This document shows, one piece after another, positions 1-9,061 of a stretch of DNA of 64,000 nucleotides. Each line of letters begins with the position of its first letter. Position 1 is the stretch's first letter. The stretch is taken from positions 124,001 through 188,000 of the forward strand of contig CAWJEG010000008.1 of assembly GCA_963841845.1 (NCBI GenBank), in the 5' to 3' direction. The notes under the pieces are model-generated. The model was not told where the DNA came from, ran no database searches, and saw only the letters and a list, made by a program, of their open reading frames with translations. The position numbers and the translations under genes were made by a program. This DNA is from CAVVGZ01 sp963841845. GTDB lineage: Bacteria > Chloroflexota > Anaerolineae > Anaerolineales > Anaerolineaceae.

Positions 1-153
1 TGCAATTGTACACACTTATGCACAATTACTCAAATTGTACCTCGCCCCTTCGATTATTTCAATAGAGAAATAATTTCATTAAAAACTGTCTAAATTACCC
101 TTACCCTAAATATGCGGGATTCTGAAAGAAAGCGCTCAATAAACCGATATCTA

Positions 154-246
154 TGGAGCAAGAGGGGGTCGAACCCTCACAGTGTCACCAGCGACGCATT
201 TTTAGTCCGTTGGGTCTGCCCTTCCCTCGGTCGCCGCCCATCGACC
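154..246 (-). tRNA. tRNA-Leu-like relic (type II), probably non-functional
   Basis: Read on the minus strand, the 3' part is tRNA-like. There is a five-pair T-arm (GAGGG, loop TTCGACC, CCCTC), a 3' acceptor strand TTGCTCC followed by A, a long variable region, and an anticodon-like arm with loop CTAAAAA flanked by ACGGA and TGCGT (one mismatch). The D-loop-like string GGGCAGAC also fits a Leu tRNA. No matching 5' acceptor strand (GGAGCAA) is found upstream, the D-arm is irregular, and the anticodon would read AAA where Leu(UAA) is one base away. I infer a decayed or rearranged tRNA-Leu, possibly an old integration site. Confidence 0.35.
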
Positions 247-465
247 TATGCAAGATTTATTTATCTTAATTGGGTGATGAAACGCCAGACTTGTGATAAT
301 TTCATATTATTTTTTCATAACCAAGCCATTTATGACTATTTTCTTATACCTCCAATAAAAAATACGATGATAATCCGTTGTGTTAATGATATTTCAAAGC
401 GCTTTCTAATAAACTGTTCAATTTTATAGAAATCATTTGGTGTGAACGTTCAGATAATGCAGACT

Positions 466-1080
466 TTACGAGGTAACTAACTGTTCCAGCCTTTCTATTT
501 CTGCTTTGTTTATTTGAATTTTGTTATTATTCTCGACCATTAATTTTTTAAGGGTATGGAGGTCATCGAAAAATTCCACAAACTCCGTATCCTTTTGCTG
601 GGATGGTCTTATGGCTTCGTATAAAGCTTTTTCAGTTATATAATCTATATCCTCAATAGAAAGGGCAAACATTCGGTCTTTATAAATCCTCGCCCTTTCT
701 TCCTGGCGACTAAAAAAAGAGAATTTCACACCATCTTTTTTATCAAGTAATTGTGAAATAAAAATATTCGGTATTGTTTTAATTCCCCAATAATTTTCCT
801 GATATTTCTTCAGGATTTCCTGTGGTAATGTCTTGTTTTTTTGGGTTAATTCATTTATTTCGTTTTTCAACCTCAAAATCGCAAGCTCTGCAGCAGTTTT
901 ATCAACGCTGGTTTGTATTTTCTTGATTTCATCTGTGATGGGAATTATCGAAACAATTCCACCCCCACGTTTTACCACATATCCATTACCACAATAACTA
1001 CAAGCAAAACGTTCAATGTCATTTGAGATTTCAAGCTTTCCATCACAATTTGGACAAGGTAGAGTAACAAAATCTGTCAT
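466..1080 (-). CDS. Zinc-ribbon protein with coiled-coil, function unknown
   Basis: A 204-residue protein. The N-terminus carries two CxxC pairs (Cys9/Cys12 and Cys27/Cys30), forming a zinc ribbon. After a short basic glycine-rich link there is a charged, heptad-like stretch (about residues 50-90) and a second helical segment at the C-terminus, both predicted coiled-coil. No membrane segment or signal peptide is seen. An AGAGGA ribosome site lies about 10 bases before the ATG. It stands alone between a tRNA relic and a transposase relic, so the neighbourhood gives no function. Zinc-ribbon proteins of this build are common hypotheticals and may bind nucleic acid or partner proteins; I cannot choose. 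Confidence 0.75.
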   Translation of the reverse strand: MTDFVTLPCPNCDGKLEISNDIERFACSYCGNGYVVKRGGGIVSIIPITDEIKKIQTSVDKTAAELAILRLKNEINELTQKNKTLPQEILKKYQENYWGIKTIPNIFISQLLDKKDGVKFSFFSRQEERARIYKDRMFALSIEDIDYITEKALYEAIRPSQQKDTEFVEFFDDLHTLKKLMVENNNKIQINKAEIERLEQLVTS

Positions 1081-1266
1081 CGTATTTTATTCCTCTGCTA
1101 ATTTGACCTTTTAATTTGGGGAATTATATAACCACTCTAAGTATAATATTCCTTTCCCCAAAATCACTTCGTATATTGGAATTTATTACTGATTTATAAA
1201 TGGAATCTAAGGACACTTGCCTGACATCGTGATAATTATTAATGTTTTTCACATAGATGGCGATGA

Positions 1267-1772
1267 TATGCAGATGTACGAGCAGCCCAACAAAAATTGA
1301 GTGCGCTTCAGCTAGCTGAGGCTTTAGGCTACGTCAGCGAAGGTTGCCGGCAACGGGGGGTTAGCAGGTCCCAGTTCTATGAGTATAAGCGGAGGTTTCA
1401 AACCCATGGGATCGAAAGTCTAAAAGACTTACCACCCATCCCAAAAAGCAACCCACCCACGACACCCGCAGGACATGTGGATCGGATTTTAGGGCTTAGC
1501 CTGGAACATCCTACCTGGGGATGTATTCAATTGAGTGATTTTCTGGCATTGCAAGGGATCAAAATAAGTTATCCAACCACCGAGAATATGCTGGAAAAAC
1601 ATGATTGAGGCACCCGTAATAAAAGGTTGTTGAAACTGGAAGCAAAGGGGCTGGAGAGGATTGGAATTGAACCCAGCGCAAATTACCTGGATTGAGAAAA
1701 ACAATCCATGCTTTCGGAAACGGCGTATTGAGAGCAGCCTACATGGTGAGGTGTTGTCCCAGGATACATTTT
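1267..1772 (+). pseudogene. Decayed IS481-family transposase remnant
   Basis: The open part (from about 1267 to the stop near 1608) reads as the N-terminal helix-turn-helix region of IS481-type transposases: LAEALGYVSEGCRQRGVSRS, then a YEYKRRFQTHGIESLKDLPP-type stretch, then EHPTWGCIQLSD. Downstream of the stop, similarity continues in shifted frames (KRLLKLEAKGLERIG, then NPCFRKRRIESSLHGEVLSQDTF split by frameshifts). The DDE integrase core is missing and no start codon or terminal inverted repeats are visible. With several independent lesions this is a true relic, unlike the single-base frameshifts elsewhere in the window. Confidence 0.75.
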
Positions 1773-1882
1773 AAATTTTTTGTGAGTTCTTGGGAAACCA
1801 TTCCATTGGATTTGAGGAAAAAAAAGTTCCCCGGATTACGAATAACCCAGGGATACTTAAATTCTAAATTACAAGAAGAACA

Positions 1883-3947
1883 TCAGCGCATAAAGGCGGA
1901 ATTTACTCCACCATCCACTGTAATTGCACCTCCAGTTGTCCTGCTGGATTGGGAGGATGCCAGAAAGACAATCGAATCGGCAACGTTTTCCGGGAACACC
2001 GGGATTTTCAAGATGCAGCGTTGGAGATAATAATCCTCCAATTCTTCCGGCTTGATGCCGTAGCTGTCGGCGCGCCATTTTTTCACGTCGTCCGTGAATA
2101 GCGAACTTCCCCGCAACACAGCGTCCGGCAGGACAGTGTTCACCCGGATGCCAAATTCACCCCCTTCTTCAGCCAGGCAGCGGGCCATATGCAGCTCGGC
2201 TGCTTTAGCAGCACTGTAAGCCAGAGCGTTTTTACCTGCCCGTACGCTGTTCTTGCTGCCCACAAATACCAGGTTACCTCCGATACCCTGTTGGTGCCAG
2301 ATGCGGAAGGCTTCCCGGCTTATCAGGAAATACCCGGTCCCGTTGACACTCTGCACCAGGTTCCAATCCTCGAGGGTTGTATTTTCAACCGCATCTCCGC
2401 GGAAAATTCCTGCATTGCTGACAACCACATCCACCCCGCCATAAGTCCAAACCAATGATTTATAGGCCTCGCTGACAGCTGTTTCGTCGGAAACGTTGCA
2501 GGCAACCGGAATGGCTCTGCCTTTGCCAAATTTTGCTACAATTTCACTGGCGACGTTTTCAGCCCCAGCCATATTGATGTCCATAATAACGACATGAGCG
2601 CCCAATTCGGCAAATTTAATGGCAGTGGCTTTTCCGATGCCGTCTGCGGCGCCGGTGATGGCGACAATTTTTCCGGTAAACTCAGCCTGGGCAGGTCTCA
2701 ATGAGAGCTTATAAAGCTCCAGGGGCCAGAATTCAAGGCTGTGCGCCTCTTCTGCAGTCAGGCTGATAAAACGATCCAAAGCCTGGCTGCCTTGCATGAC
2801 CTTAATTGCCCGATGATAGATCTGCCCGACGATCTCTGAGGATTTGAAATCTTCTGCACCAGTTACCATGCCGAGACCAGGAATTAATACCACCCGCGGA
2901 GTGGGATCGATATCCAACCCGGTAATCCGTTTATAATCTTCCTGGTAGGGAGTATATTGTTGACCAAAATTTTGGACACCTGCAGCCAATTTTTCTTTCA
3001 AGACATCGACGCCCTCTTCAAGCTTCCAATCGACAAAGAGGGGGACGTTCTTGGTTCGTATAATGTGGTCCGGGCAAGCAGCCCCTCTTTGAGAAAGCTC
3101 AGCAGCCTGTTCATCGTTAACAAAATCAAGGACTTCCTGGCTGTCATCCACCCTTAGTATTTTCGGGACTGATTTGCTGAGCGCACCGCGCAGTGATGGG
3201 CAGAATATTGAGCCAGATCTGTTTACGTTCATCGGGGCCGGGACCTTCGGCTGAGGCAGGAGTAAAGATGTTACGCCCGGCTCGTTTTTCCTCGATAAAG
3301 GCTTCCGCTTCCTGGATTGCCTGGATGGTGCTGGCGTAGCAGGATTGGCTGGTATCTCCCCAGGTGACAAGACCGTGCCGTGCCATGACAATTAACCTGG
3401 CATTGGGATTGCTCTTAAACGCCTGGCTGATGTGTTTGCTCAAGGAAAATCCGGGCTGCTCATAATCTACCCAGATAGCCTGGTCTCCCCACAGCTCATG
3501 GGTCAATTCACGCCCCCTGGGTGTGCAGGCAATACTGATCACGGCATCAGGATGGGTATGGTCAATATGCCGTGCAGGCAGGAAGGCGTGCAACAGGCTT
3601 TCAATCGATTGGCGGGGACGGTTTAAAGCATAAACGCAGTGGGACAGGTATTCGACCATTTCTTCATCAGTCATGGCCTGGCGGTCCTGGAGCGGCAGCA
3701 TATCTTCCAGGAATAATCCGGCAAAATCCTTTTCCCGGATTCCGGCAAGATCGCTGCCAGAGCCTTTCACCCATAGTACTTCCACGGTTCTGCCGGCGTG
3801 ATCCAGCTGGTGAGTTTTTGTGCTGGTGTTCCCGCCAAAAGCGTTGGCGATGCTGCGATCTTTGCCCAATAAGCCGCTGCGATATACGAGACCATCCAGC
3901 GCATTATTTCCTGCATATTCCTCATCCTGCCAAAGATTCTCAACCAT
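1883..3947 (-). CDS. Bifunctional rhamnulose-1-phosphate aldolase/short-chain dehydrogenase type protein (one frameshift)
   Basis: The N-terminal half is a class II aldolase domain with the zinc-site motif HIDHTHPD and a later ARHGLVTWG. The C-terminal half is an SDR domain with TGAADGIG (nucleotide binding), NAG, and YSAAK (catalytic Tyr and Lys). This order matches the roughly 690-residue RhaD/alcohol dehydrogenase fusion that cleaves rhamnulose-1-phosphate and oxidises lactaldehyde in other bacteria. The two halves lie in different frames that meet at about 3191-3205; removing one base restores ILP-SLRGALSKS. The ATG at 3947 is preferred because GAGG lies eight bases upstream. It is divergent from the galactitol-type PTS. 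The rhamnose substrate is inferred from the family and is not proven. Confidence 0.85.
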
Positions 3948-4127
3948 TTTCTTCACCTCGCTGATAACATTTTATAATGACCCGGAAAAGCAGCTTACCC
4001 GGCCTGGTTATTCATATACCCCAAGTATTTTACCCATGGATTGAATGGCAACTCTATCATTCCATAAAGATAATTTTTTAAAATCGAATAATGTTTGCCG
4101 CAATTATATCTAAATATGTCAAGTTAA

Positions 4128-4144
4128 TGCACATTTATGCACAT
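4128..4144. promoter_or_regulatory. Helically phased direct repeat, candidate operator
   Basis: TGCACAT occurs at 4128-4134 and again at 4138-4144, exactly 10 bases apart, about 16 bases upstream of the PTS promoter. A related TTATGCACA occurs at 16-24 of the window, and TTGCACA overlaps the -35 box of the gut promoter at 14079. A SorC-type regulator is encoded nearby and is the obvious candidate binder; this is inference. The rest of the divergent gap 3948-4385 shows no gene. Confidence 0.35.
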
Positions 4145-4160
4145 CACGTGAGAAAATGTA

Positions 4161-4188
4161 TTGACTTTTCCAGTAAATCCTGTATTAT
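4161..4188 (+). promoter_or_regulatory. Sigma-70-like promoter for the galactitol-type PTS
   Basis: TTGACT at 4161-4166 and TATTAT at 4183-4188 with a 16-base spacer. It lies about 200 bases upstream of the EIIB start, leaving a long leader. No gene is seen in that leader. Confidence 0.5.
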
Positions 4189-4385
4189 TATGCTTAGTCA
4201 TTCTTTTTTCACATTTTATCAGAATACACCTGATCATTAAAATCAAGAAAATACTGGTAGGGCTTTTTTTTATCAAGCGGTTAGTAAGGTATCAATCGCA
4301 GGATTTAATGCATCATTGTTTGCATGTCATTCCGGGGTGCAAATTGATATCCGGGTCACCAACTTAAAAATTCAGGAGAAATTTT

Positions 4386-4745
4386 ATGGCAAAAACAATT
4401 CGAATTCTTTTAGTATGCGGGACGGCAATTGCAACATCGGTAGCCGCAGCAGACAGGATTAAAACCTTGCTGAAGCCACGTGGATATGAAGCCACGACAT
4501 GGACAGCCCTGGCTGCTGAGGTTTATGAAAAGGCAAAAAGTCTCAAACCGCATATGATTGTACCAACCACCAAGGTAAAGATCAACAAGATAGAAAAGAA
4601 CGGAACAACCAGGTTTGAAGTTGACGGCATTCCCGGTATTCCAGCCTTTAATGGGGTGCCTTTTCTAACGGGGGTTGGTGAAGAGGCGCTTATTGATAAA
4701 ATGATAGCAGCGCTGAAAGAGATCGAAGATGAAAAGATGTTATAA
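4386..4745 (+). CDS. gatB: PTS galactitol-type EIIB component
   Basis: A 119-residue cytoplasmic protein, normal length for the galactitol family EIIB. The phosphocysteine is Cys11 in LLVCGTAIATS, followed by a P-loop-like turn. In this family EIIB receives phosphate from EIIA and passes it to the sugar bound by EIIC. A ribosome site (AGGAGAAATTTT) precedes the ATG. It is the first gene of the rightward cluster and is followed by a terminator-like hairpin overlapping its stop, then EIIC 246 bases later. No separate GatA gene lies here; the EIIA-HPr fusion downstream presumably supplies the phosphate. The actual sugar alcohol cannot be told from sequence. Confidence 0.88.
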   Translation: MAKTIRILLVCGTAIATSVAAADRIKTLLKPRGYEATTWTALAAEVYEKAKSLKPHMIVPTTKVKINKIEKNGTTRFEVDGIPGIPAFNGVPFLTGVGEEALIDKMIAALKEIEDEKML

Positions 4746-4767
4746 ATTTTTATAACATCTTTTTTTC
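4735..4767 (+). terminator. Terminator or attenuator between EIIB and EIIC
   Basis: AGATGTTATA (4735-4744) pairs with TATAACATCT (4751-4760) around a short AT loop, followed directly by a run of Ts. It overlaps the EIIB stop codon. Because EIIC follows, it would partially terminate and lower EIIC relative to EIIB, or stabilise the upstream mRNA. Confidence 0.65.
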
Positions 4768-4991
4768 TTTTAAACACGGCAGGCAGGTATTTGGGGGCAG
4801 GCGGGTTTTCCTCCCCCAAGAAGCAGGATTTTTCTTATTATTTAAGTAGTTCGTATACCAGTCGATTTACCACCCCATACGAAAGGATGAAATTTGCTTA
4901 TGGATTAATAAAAACACTGGATCGTCATTTATTCATTTCGTAAAGTCAAATCATATTAATTTATTCACAATTTTAATAGGAGGTAATTCTT

Positions 4992-6437
4992 ATGGATGCT
5001 GTAATGGGTGTTTTCCAATTTATATTAGATATGGGCGCCTCGGTTATGATGCCAATCATCATTTTTACCCTTTCAATGGTGTTTGGTATGGGCTTTGGGA
5101 GGTCCTTTCGGGCTGGTATTGTTATCGGTATCGGTTTCATAGCCATCGGCCTGGTCATCGGTTTGATGGTTGGTGCATTGGCACCCGCCACCCAGGCGAT
5201 GATAACAAACTACGGCCTTACCATGGACGTGATGGATGTGGGCTGGCCAATTGGTGCTGCAATTTCTTTTGGCACAAGTGCTGTGGTTCCATGGGTATTT
5301 CTACTTGGAATCCTGGTAAATGTGATCATGTTGTGGCGTAAATGGACACTAACAGCCAACATTGACATGTGGAACTTCTGGCACTTCATCTTTGTGGCCG
5401 CATTTGTGAATGTTGCCCTGCGTGATGAATTAGGTGCGACCAATGCCCTGATTGTTGCCCTCATTGTCAGTATGATTGGTGTGGTAATGACACTCTTACT
5501 GGCAGACTGGACTGCCCCGATTGTGCAGAAATTCTTTGGCCTGCCCGGTGTTTCTCTGCCGCACATGGAAACTGTTACCTGGGCTCCAGTCGGTTATGCA
5601 GGTAACTGGGTTATGGACCATATCCCCGCGATAAAGAATATTTACTTCGATCCCGAGACAATTAAGAAGCGTTTTGGTGTTTTTGGGGAGACCATGATTG
5701 TAGGTACGGTGCTTGGTTTCATCATTGCAATCCTCGCTTACGGTCCCGGCCTGTCAACTGATTTTGCTGGCAACCTCGCAAAAATCCTCAACACATCCAT
5801 CAGCCTTGGTGCAGTGATGATGGTATTACCCCGCATGGTTGGCATCCTGATGGAAGGCCTTCTGCCGCTTTCTGAGGGCGCCCGTACCTTCCTTGCCGCA
5901 CGATTCCCCGGACGCAAACTCCACATTGGGTTGGATGCAGCCGTCGCCATTGGCCACCCGGCCAATGTGGCAACCGGCCTTATCAGTGTTCCGATCGCCA
6001 TGGTGCTGGCTATCCTCCTGAACCAAATTGGGGTTAACCGCATGCTGCCCTTTACCGACCTGGCTATCCTGCCTTTCTACGCTATCTGGGCAGTGGGCTG
6101 GTCGAGGGGTAACATTTTCCGCGGCGTCATCAACATGATGGTCTTTATCTCCGGAATGTTAATCATCGCCACCCAGCTGGCTCCCTACCTTACCCAAATG
6201 GGCAAGGATGTTGGTTTCACCATGCCCGCAGGTGCCATCCTGATTTCATCCATTGATGTTGGCGCCCACCTGAATGGCTACATGTTGGCCCTGCCATTCA
6301 TAAAATACCTTGAAGCTGGACCGACTGGCTTCGGCATCACTCTCGTCATTGTGATTGCTATCTTTGCCGCTGTAGTTTACATGATCAAAAAATCGGACGT
6401 ACCTGCGATGGTTGCAGATATTGAAGACGAGTTCTAA
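4992..6437 (+). CDS. gatC: PTS galactitol-type EIIC membrane permease
   Basis: A 481-residue integral membrane protein with many hydrophobic segments from residue 8 to about residue 470, matching the galactitol EIIC family in length and character. An N-terminal block (FQFILDMGASVMMPIIIF) and a central GHPANVATGLISVPIAM block are typical. It forms the translocation channel that takes up and phosphorylates the sugar alcohol together with EIIB. A strong AGGAGG ribosome site stands seven bases before the ATG. It is followed by a long perfect hairpin at 6469-6499 and then an unknown gene at 6515. The sequence is intact with no frameshift. Confidence 0.88.
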   Translation: MDAVMGVFQFILDMGASVMMPIIIFTLSMVFGMGFGRSFRAGIVIGIGFIAIGLVIGLMVGALAPATQAMITNYGLTMDVMDVGWPIGAAISFGTSAVVPWVFLLGILVNVIMLWRKWTLTANIDMWNFWHFIFVAAFVNVALRDELGATNALIVALIVSMIGVVMTLLLADWTAPIVQKFFGLPGVSLPHMETVTWAPVGYAGNWVMDHIPAIKNIYFDPETIKKRFGVFGETMIVGTVLGFIIAILAYGPGLSTDFAGNLAKILNTSISLGAVMMVLPRMVGILMEGLLPLSEGARTFLAARFPGRKLHIGLDAAVAIGHPANVATGLISVPIAMVLAILLNQIGVNRMLPFTDLAILPFYAIWAVGWSRGNIFRGVINMMVFISGMLIIATQLAPYLTQMGKDVGFTMPAGAILISSIDVGAHLNGYMLALPFIKYLEAGPTGFGITLVIVIAIFAAVVYMIKKSDVPAMVADIEDEF

Positions 6438-6468
6438 AAAGAGGTAATCAGGTTTATTAATATAAAAG

Positions 6469-6499
6469 GGAAGGGTGCGGAAATTTTCCGCACCCTTCC
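6469..6499 (+). terminator. Long GC-rich hairpin downstream of EIIC
   Basis: GGAAGGGTGCGGAAA pairs perfectly with TTTCCGCACCCTTCC, giving a 15-base-pair stem. There is no U-run, so it may protect or process mRNA rather than terminate. Its core GGGTGCGG/CCGCACCC recurs in the hairpin at 15880. Confidence 0.55.
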
Positions 6500-6514
6500 T
6501 GAAGCAGGAGAATA

Positions 6515-6952
6515 ATGGTACGAGCATTTCTTGAAATGATCCTTGGTCCGTGGGGGAAGGCCGCCCTGGATTTTTATTTTGCCAACCAGAGTATCATCAA
6601 TGCTGTTTTCCTGGTTTGGGCAGTGACGATGACTTATGCTTCATTTCAAATGAGTAAAATACGCCATCTAACCGTAATACTCTCTGTCGATATGCTTGCA
6701 AATCATCCCGATCTAAGCAATGAGCAAGTCTGGCAGACTTTCCGCCCCGGGTGGCAGGAAGAAGTGCAAAAGATCAATCCACGCCTCATTCCTTACTATG
6801 TTAACCTCTGGGTCACCAAACCCACGCCCGAAAAAATCATCAAAATTCTCCGCCTTGGCCCGGATTGGTTTGAAGCCATTCGCAATGGTGAAGTACTCCC
6901 CAAACAGTATCACTACGGCAGAAACGATAAATTGTCTTCTTTTATAAAATAA
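6515..6952 (+). CDS. Unknown membrane-anchored protein in PTS cluster
   Basis: A 145-residue protein that I do not recognise. A hydrophobic segment lies at about residues 25-45 (SIINAVFLVWAVTMTYASF); the remainder is polar and probably cytoplasmic, with several prolines and a basic C-terminus. A GCAGGAG ribosome site stands just before the ATG. It follows the EIIC gene after a hairpin and precedes the SorC-type regulator by 48 bases, so it is probably cotranscribed. It could be an accessory factor for the PTS, comparable in position to GutM in the glucitol cluster, but it shows no clear GutM similarity. Confidence 0.65.
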   Translation: MVRAFLEMILGPWGKAALDFYFANQSIINAVFLVWAVTMTYASFQMSKIRHLTVILSVDMLANHPDLSNEQVWQTFRPGWQEEVQKINPRLIPYYVNLWVTKPTPEKIIKILRLGPDWFEAIRNGEVLPKQYHYGRNDKLSSFIK

Positions 6953-7000
6953 TGATTTATTGTCAATCAATTAAACCATATATTCTGTAGTGGATCACAA

Positions 7001-7949
7001 ATGCACAAGCATAAATCCTGGATAAACGCACACATTGCCAGTCTGTATTATATTGACAATTTAACTCAGGAAATGATTGCCGAACAGATGCAGGTCTCAA
7101 GATCTACCATATCCAGGGCGCTCCTGGATGCAAAAAAAAGCGGCATTGTAGAAATTCATATTAATTATCCCTTCCAGCAGGTTGAAAAACTGGAAACAGC
7201 CATCTGTAAAAAATTTAGCCTGCAGGCGGCAAGGGTATTGAAGGTTTCCAAAGAATGGACTTATTGGGATGTCCTTGAAGGACTGGGAATACTGGCTGCC
7301 CAATATTTCCAGACCATCGTCAGTCCAAATTCTCTGGTTGTCATTTCCAGCGGCAATTCTGTCTACCACACGGTTAAAGCCCTTGAAGAACAGAAGTTGG
7401 ACCTGGACGTTATCCAGGTCATGGGGGTGCCAAGCTCCGTTAATCCAGTGATAGACGGACCTGAACTGGCCCAGTTGTTGGTTCAACGCCTGGGTGGTTT
7501 TGCAACTTATGTGCAGGCTCCATTTGTGGTTAAAAATTCAGAAATATACCAAAAATTAATGGAAGAAGAACCGTTTGAAGCAATCATAAACCGCGTTAAA
7601 CAGGCGAATTGTGCACTTGTTGGCGTGGGAACCATAGACCCGGCAAGCTCAAGCCTGATCCGGACAGGATTTACCGTGGAGTCGCTGGAAGAACTTATGC
7701 GATGCGGCGCAGTTGGAGAAATTTCAGGCCAGACCTTTGACCGCTTTGGTCAGCTGGTTACATGCTGCGAAGGCTCAAAAAGCAGTATCCATTGAATTGA
7801 AATACCTGAAAGACATTCCATGCGTAATCGGTATTGCAGGAGGTTTGGCAAAGGTGGAGGCCATTGGCGGTGCATTAGCTGGTCAAATCCTGGATGTACT
7901 GGTTACTGATCAGGATGTGGCTGAAGCAATCCTGGATATGAATCCCTAG
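7001..7949 (+). CDS. SorC/DeoR-type sugar-binding transcriptional regulator (one frameshift)
   Basis: The N-terminus holds a helix-turn-helix (MIAEQMQVSRSTISRALLDA, about residues 27-46). The rest is a SorC sugar-phosphate-binding domain with VISSGNSVYHTVKAL, a GVGTIDP motif and GIAGGLAK near the C-terminus. SorC proteins sense phosphorylated sugars and control adjacent uptake operons. The frame breaks at about 7755-7780; the tail (AKAQKAVSIELKYLKDIPC through the end at 7949) is in another frame and completes a normal length of about 316 residues. It sits between the EIIC-linked unknown gene and the EIIA-HPr gene and probably acts on the TGCACAT sites upstream of the cluster. Confidence 0.87.
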
Positions 7950-7978
7950 AAAAAATATTAAGATAAGGGAAATATTTT

Positions 7979-8767
7979 ATGATTGAAGATAAATGGTTTT
8001 ATGAAGAAAATCTTATCTACCCGCTGGAGGCATCCACGAAAGAGGAGGTTATTGGCCAGATTGGCGAACTGCTCTATAAAAATGGATTTGTCAAAGAAAG
8101 CTACACGCCAGCTGTAATATCCCGCGAACAGGAATTTGCCACAGGTCTGCCCACTGCCGGGGTGGGTGTGGCGATTCCCCATACAGATGCGCACCACGTC
8201 TTAAAACCAGCCGTTGGGGTTGGAATCCTTGCCAATCCAGTGCCTTTCGTTGAGATGGGCAATATAGATGATGATACGGTGGATGTCCAGGTAGTGTTCA
8301 TGCTGGCTGTTCCAGACAAGGACAAAATCATGATCGTGCTGCAGCAAATTATTGCCATGATCCAGGACCGGGAATTCCTTAAGGAGCTTACTACGATCAC
8401 AGACCGCAGCAGGCTGGATGATTTATTGGATAAACGCCTGAACGTGGAATTTTATCAAAAGGCGGAAGAAGAAAAGATCCAAGCGGAAGGAAAAACAAGC
8501 AAGGAAATTAATTTAATCATCCAGCATCCGGTTGGATTGCATGCCCGGCCGGCCACAATTTTTGTTCAAAAAGCAAAACAGTACACCTCAGATATATGGG
8601 TCACCTTCAATGGCAAAGAAGCCAATGCCAAGAGTATCCTTAGAGTTCTTACCCTGGGCGCTGGTAATGGTGCCGAGATCAATATTCGCGCTGAGGGAGA
8701 GGATGCACAAGAAGCCCTGGCAGGCCTGAAAGAGTTAGTCGAATCCAATTTTGGGGGTGTTGATTAA
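7979..8767 (+). CDS. PTS EIIA (fructose/mannitol type)-HPr fusion
   Basis: A 262-residue two-domain protein. Residues 1-155 form a type-2 EIIA domain with active histidine His68 in AIPHTDAHH. A charged linker at about 158-175 leads to a full HPr domain with GLHARPA (phospho-acceptor His188) and AKSILRVLTLG (Ser219 aligns with HPr regulatory Ser46). It would receive phosphate from enzyme I at His188 and pass it to His68, then to EIIB. This resembles enteric FPr, which also joins EIIA and HPr, but here there is no middle domain. It lies 29 bases after the regulator. No enzyme I gene is in the window. The retained serine suggests possible control by HPr kinase. Confidence 0.9.
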   Translation: MIEDKWFYEENLIYPLEASTKEEVIGQIGELLYKNGFVKESYTPAVISREQEFATGLPTAGVGVAIPHTDAHHVLKPAVGVGILANPVPFVEMGNIDDDTVDVQVVFMLAVPDKDKIMIVLQQIIAMIQDREFLKELTTITDRSRLDDLLDKRLNVEFYQKAEEEKIQAEGKTSKEINLIIQHPVGLHARPATIFVQKAKQYTSDIWVTFNGKEANAKSILRVLTLGAGNGAEINIRAEGEDAQEALAGLKELVESNFGGVD

Positions 8768-9061
8768 CTTAAAAGGCTGCTCTTTTTTGGAGCATATAGA
8801 CCTCTTATCAGCATTTCACCCGACCGTTGGTCTTGTTATCTATATTTATTTATAAACTGGAAAAAGGAATATCTGTTCCTGGGGATTTTTAGGATTATCA
8901 GGACTGAACCATGTGTGCCTTAATCCCATGGTGAGGATATTGGTAAAGCAAATATGACGGCTTTTTATATTATTAGCATGTAAGAAAAGGGATCTATTTT
9001 TCGGGTTTTAATCCATCGCAGAATTGTTGCCAGATAAAAAAACGGAAATACAGGAAATCAT

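Noticed and set aside
1692..2030. Open frame on the plus strand over the transposase relic and the end of the dehydrogenase gene
   Set aside because: Its second half lies antisense to the well-supported SDR domain and its first half is out of frame with the transposase similarity. No protein character of its own.
4161..4367. Open frame in the leader of the galactitol-type PTS
   Set aside because: It begins inside the promoter, has no ribosome site and shows no domain. Treated as leader sequence.
8770..8805. Possible terminator after the EIIA-HPr gene
   Set aside because: The stem is only five base pairs and the Ts lie in the loop rather than after the stem.
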